Below are positions 63,372-64,000 of a DNA stretch of 64,000 nt, piece by piece. How positions within the stretch are numbered: position 1 is the first letter of the stretch; every line of letters begins with the position of its first letter. This stretch comes from UTCHB3 sp964371075 (GTDB taxonomy: Bacteria > Bacteroidota > Ignavibacteria > Ignavibacteriales > Ignavibacteriaceae): assembly GCA_964371075.1 (NCBI GenBank), contig CAYJKN010000003.1, forward strand, positions 248,001 to 312,000, written 5' to 3'. Both the position numbers and the translations under genes were made by a program. The notes beneath the pieces were generated by a model that saw only the letters and a program-made list of their open reading frames with translations, was not told the DNA's origin and ran no database searches.

Positions 63372-64000
63372 ATGAATAATCAATGGCATGCCTTTAAAAT
63401 TGACGATACTCTTAGAAAATTAAACACCAGTCATACCGGGCTAACTGCCTCAGAAGTGACTGAGCGTCGCGCCAAATATGGCTACAACGAAATAGAAGAA
63501 AAAGCCGGAATATCCCCTTTTGTACTTTTTCTATCTCAATTTAAAAGTTTATTAATAGTCATTCTTTTTGCTGCAGCCATGGTTTCCCTGGTATTGGGGA
63601 AACTTCCTGAAGCTATATCAATCATGACGATTGTCCTTTTTGCGGGCATTTTGGGTTTTATCCAGGAGTTTAGAGCTGGTAAAGCATTAGCCTCTTTAAA
63701 GAAGATGGCAGCTCCACTTGCAATTGTATTGCGAGACGGGAAAGAACAGGAAATTCCATCAAGAGAGTTGGTTCCCGGAGATATCATAAAAATTGCAATG
63801 GGTGCTAAAGTACCCGCAGATGCAAGAATTTTAAAGTCTGCAAACCTTAAAGTTGAAGAGGCTGCTCTCACCGGAGAATCTGTACCTGTTGAAAAAAACA
63901 CAGAAGTGGTTGAGGGTGAAAATACTCCCCTCGGTGATCGCCACAATATTATTTTTGCCGGAACAGCAATATCATTTGGCAGAGGAACCGCTGTAGTGGT
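63372..64000 (+). CDS. P-type cation-transporting ATPase, N-terminal part (cut by window end)
   Basis: Translation from the ATG at 63372 stays open for 209 codons to the window edge. It has the P-type ATPase cation-transporter N-terminal domain (LTASEVTERRAKYGYNEIEEK), the first membrane pair (SLLIVILFAAAMVSLVLG, EAISIMTIVLFAGILGFIQE) and the actuator domain (REIPSRELVPGD-like segment, KVPADARIL, LTGESVPVEK). These fit the P2A Ca2+-ATPase type (PMCA/SERCA-like). The phosphorylation motif lies beyond the window, so ion specificity cannot be settled. It is divergent from the SCO gene across 157 AT-rich bases. Confidence 0.92.
   Translation, partial: MNNQWHAFKIDDTLRKLNTSHTGLTASEVTERRAKYGYNEIEEKAGISPFVLFLSQFKSLLIVILFAAAMVSLVLGKLPEAISIMTIVLFAGILGFIQEFRAGKALASLKKMAAPLAIVLRDGKEQEIPSRELVPGDIIKIAMGAKVPADARILKSANLKVEEAALTGESVPVEKNTEVVEGENTPLGDRHNIIFAGTAISFGRGTAVV

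Overview
The window looks like chromosomal DNA of a Gram-negative bacterium of the Bacteroidota/Chlorobiota superphylum, most probably an Ignavibacteria-like lineage. The evidence is the AT-rich base composition; at least five secreted proteins ending in a type IX secretion (T9SS) type A sorting domain with the NYPNPFNPST-like motif; a PorV/PorQ-family outer-membrane protein; a TonB-dependent receptor with an N-terminal carboxypeptidase-regulatory-like domain; a KorAB-type 2-oxoacid:ferredoxin oxidoreductase; and weak or absent Shine-Dalgarno sequences at many starts. I see no rRNA, phage, transposase, integrase or CRISPR array. There is one tRNA, tRNA-Ala with anticodon CGC.

Layout. 1-9 kb: the end of a DUF3160-like T9SS cargo, a YebC-family regulator, a very large secreted CHAT (caspase-like) protein with TPR-like repeats, a VIT/VWA T9SS protein and an exported beta-carbonic anhydrase. 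9-12.1 kb: korA-korB. 12.2-16 kb: an OlsF-like ornithine-lipid synthase fusion and a SulP anion transporter. 15.9-21.4 kb: a tight nrnA-pepA-ecsC-recG run, then a convergent AlkD-like gene and an NTF2-like lipoprotein. 22.7-33.4 kb: a seven-gene minus-strand envelope operon (TonB-dependent receptor, large T9SS-type protein, PorV/PorQ-like protein, two small beta-barrels, and two GHL10 glycoside-hydrolase-like paralogues, one a lipoprotein and one a T9SS cargo). 33.5-37.4 kb: prmA, a YtcJ-like amidohydrolase and a choice-of-anchor-J T9SS protein. 37.6-43.7 kb: a CDF metal transporter, a dihydroorotate-dehydrogenase-like protein, ispE and three GT9 heptosyltransferase-like genes. 43.8-51.1 kb: an overlapping run prmC-dtd-metalloenzyme-comEC-purK-purE, then a convergent LD-carboxypeptidase. 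51.3-57.6 kb: a seven-gene operon that looks like a nonulosonic-acid-like surface sugar pathway (glycosyltransferase, SpsF-like cytidylyltransferase, class III aminotransferase, SDR, KdsC-like phosphatase, short NeuB, fatty acid hydroxylase). 57.6-64 kb: an exact-period octanucleotide array, an FG-GAP T9SS protein, a small XRE regulator, a secreted protein without a sorting domain, tRNA-Ala, a copper-delivery pair (PCu(A)C and SCO) and the start of a P-type ATPase.

The two observations I would look at first are (i) the 28-unit, indel-free 8-bp repeat array at 57635-57858, whose terminal 28 nt recur exactly at the 3' end of another T9SS gene near 22.75 kb, and (ii) the 51.3-57.6 kb sugar operon. 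That operon combines a SAF-less NeuB with a glutamate-1-semialdehyde-aminomutase-like aminotransferase and an SDR, in place of the usual UDP-GlcNAc-based nonulosonate genes.
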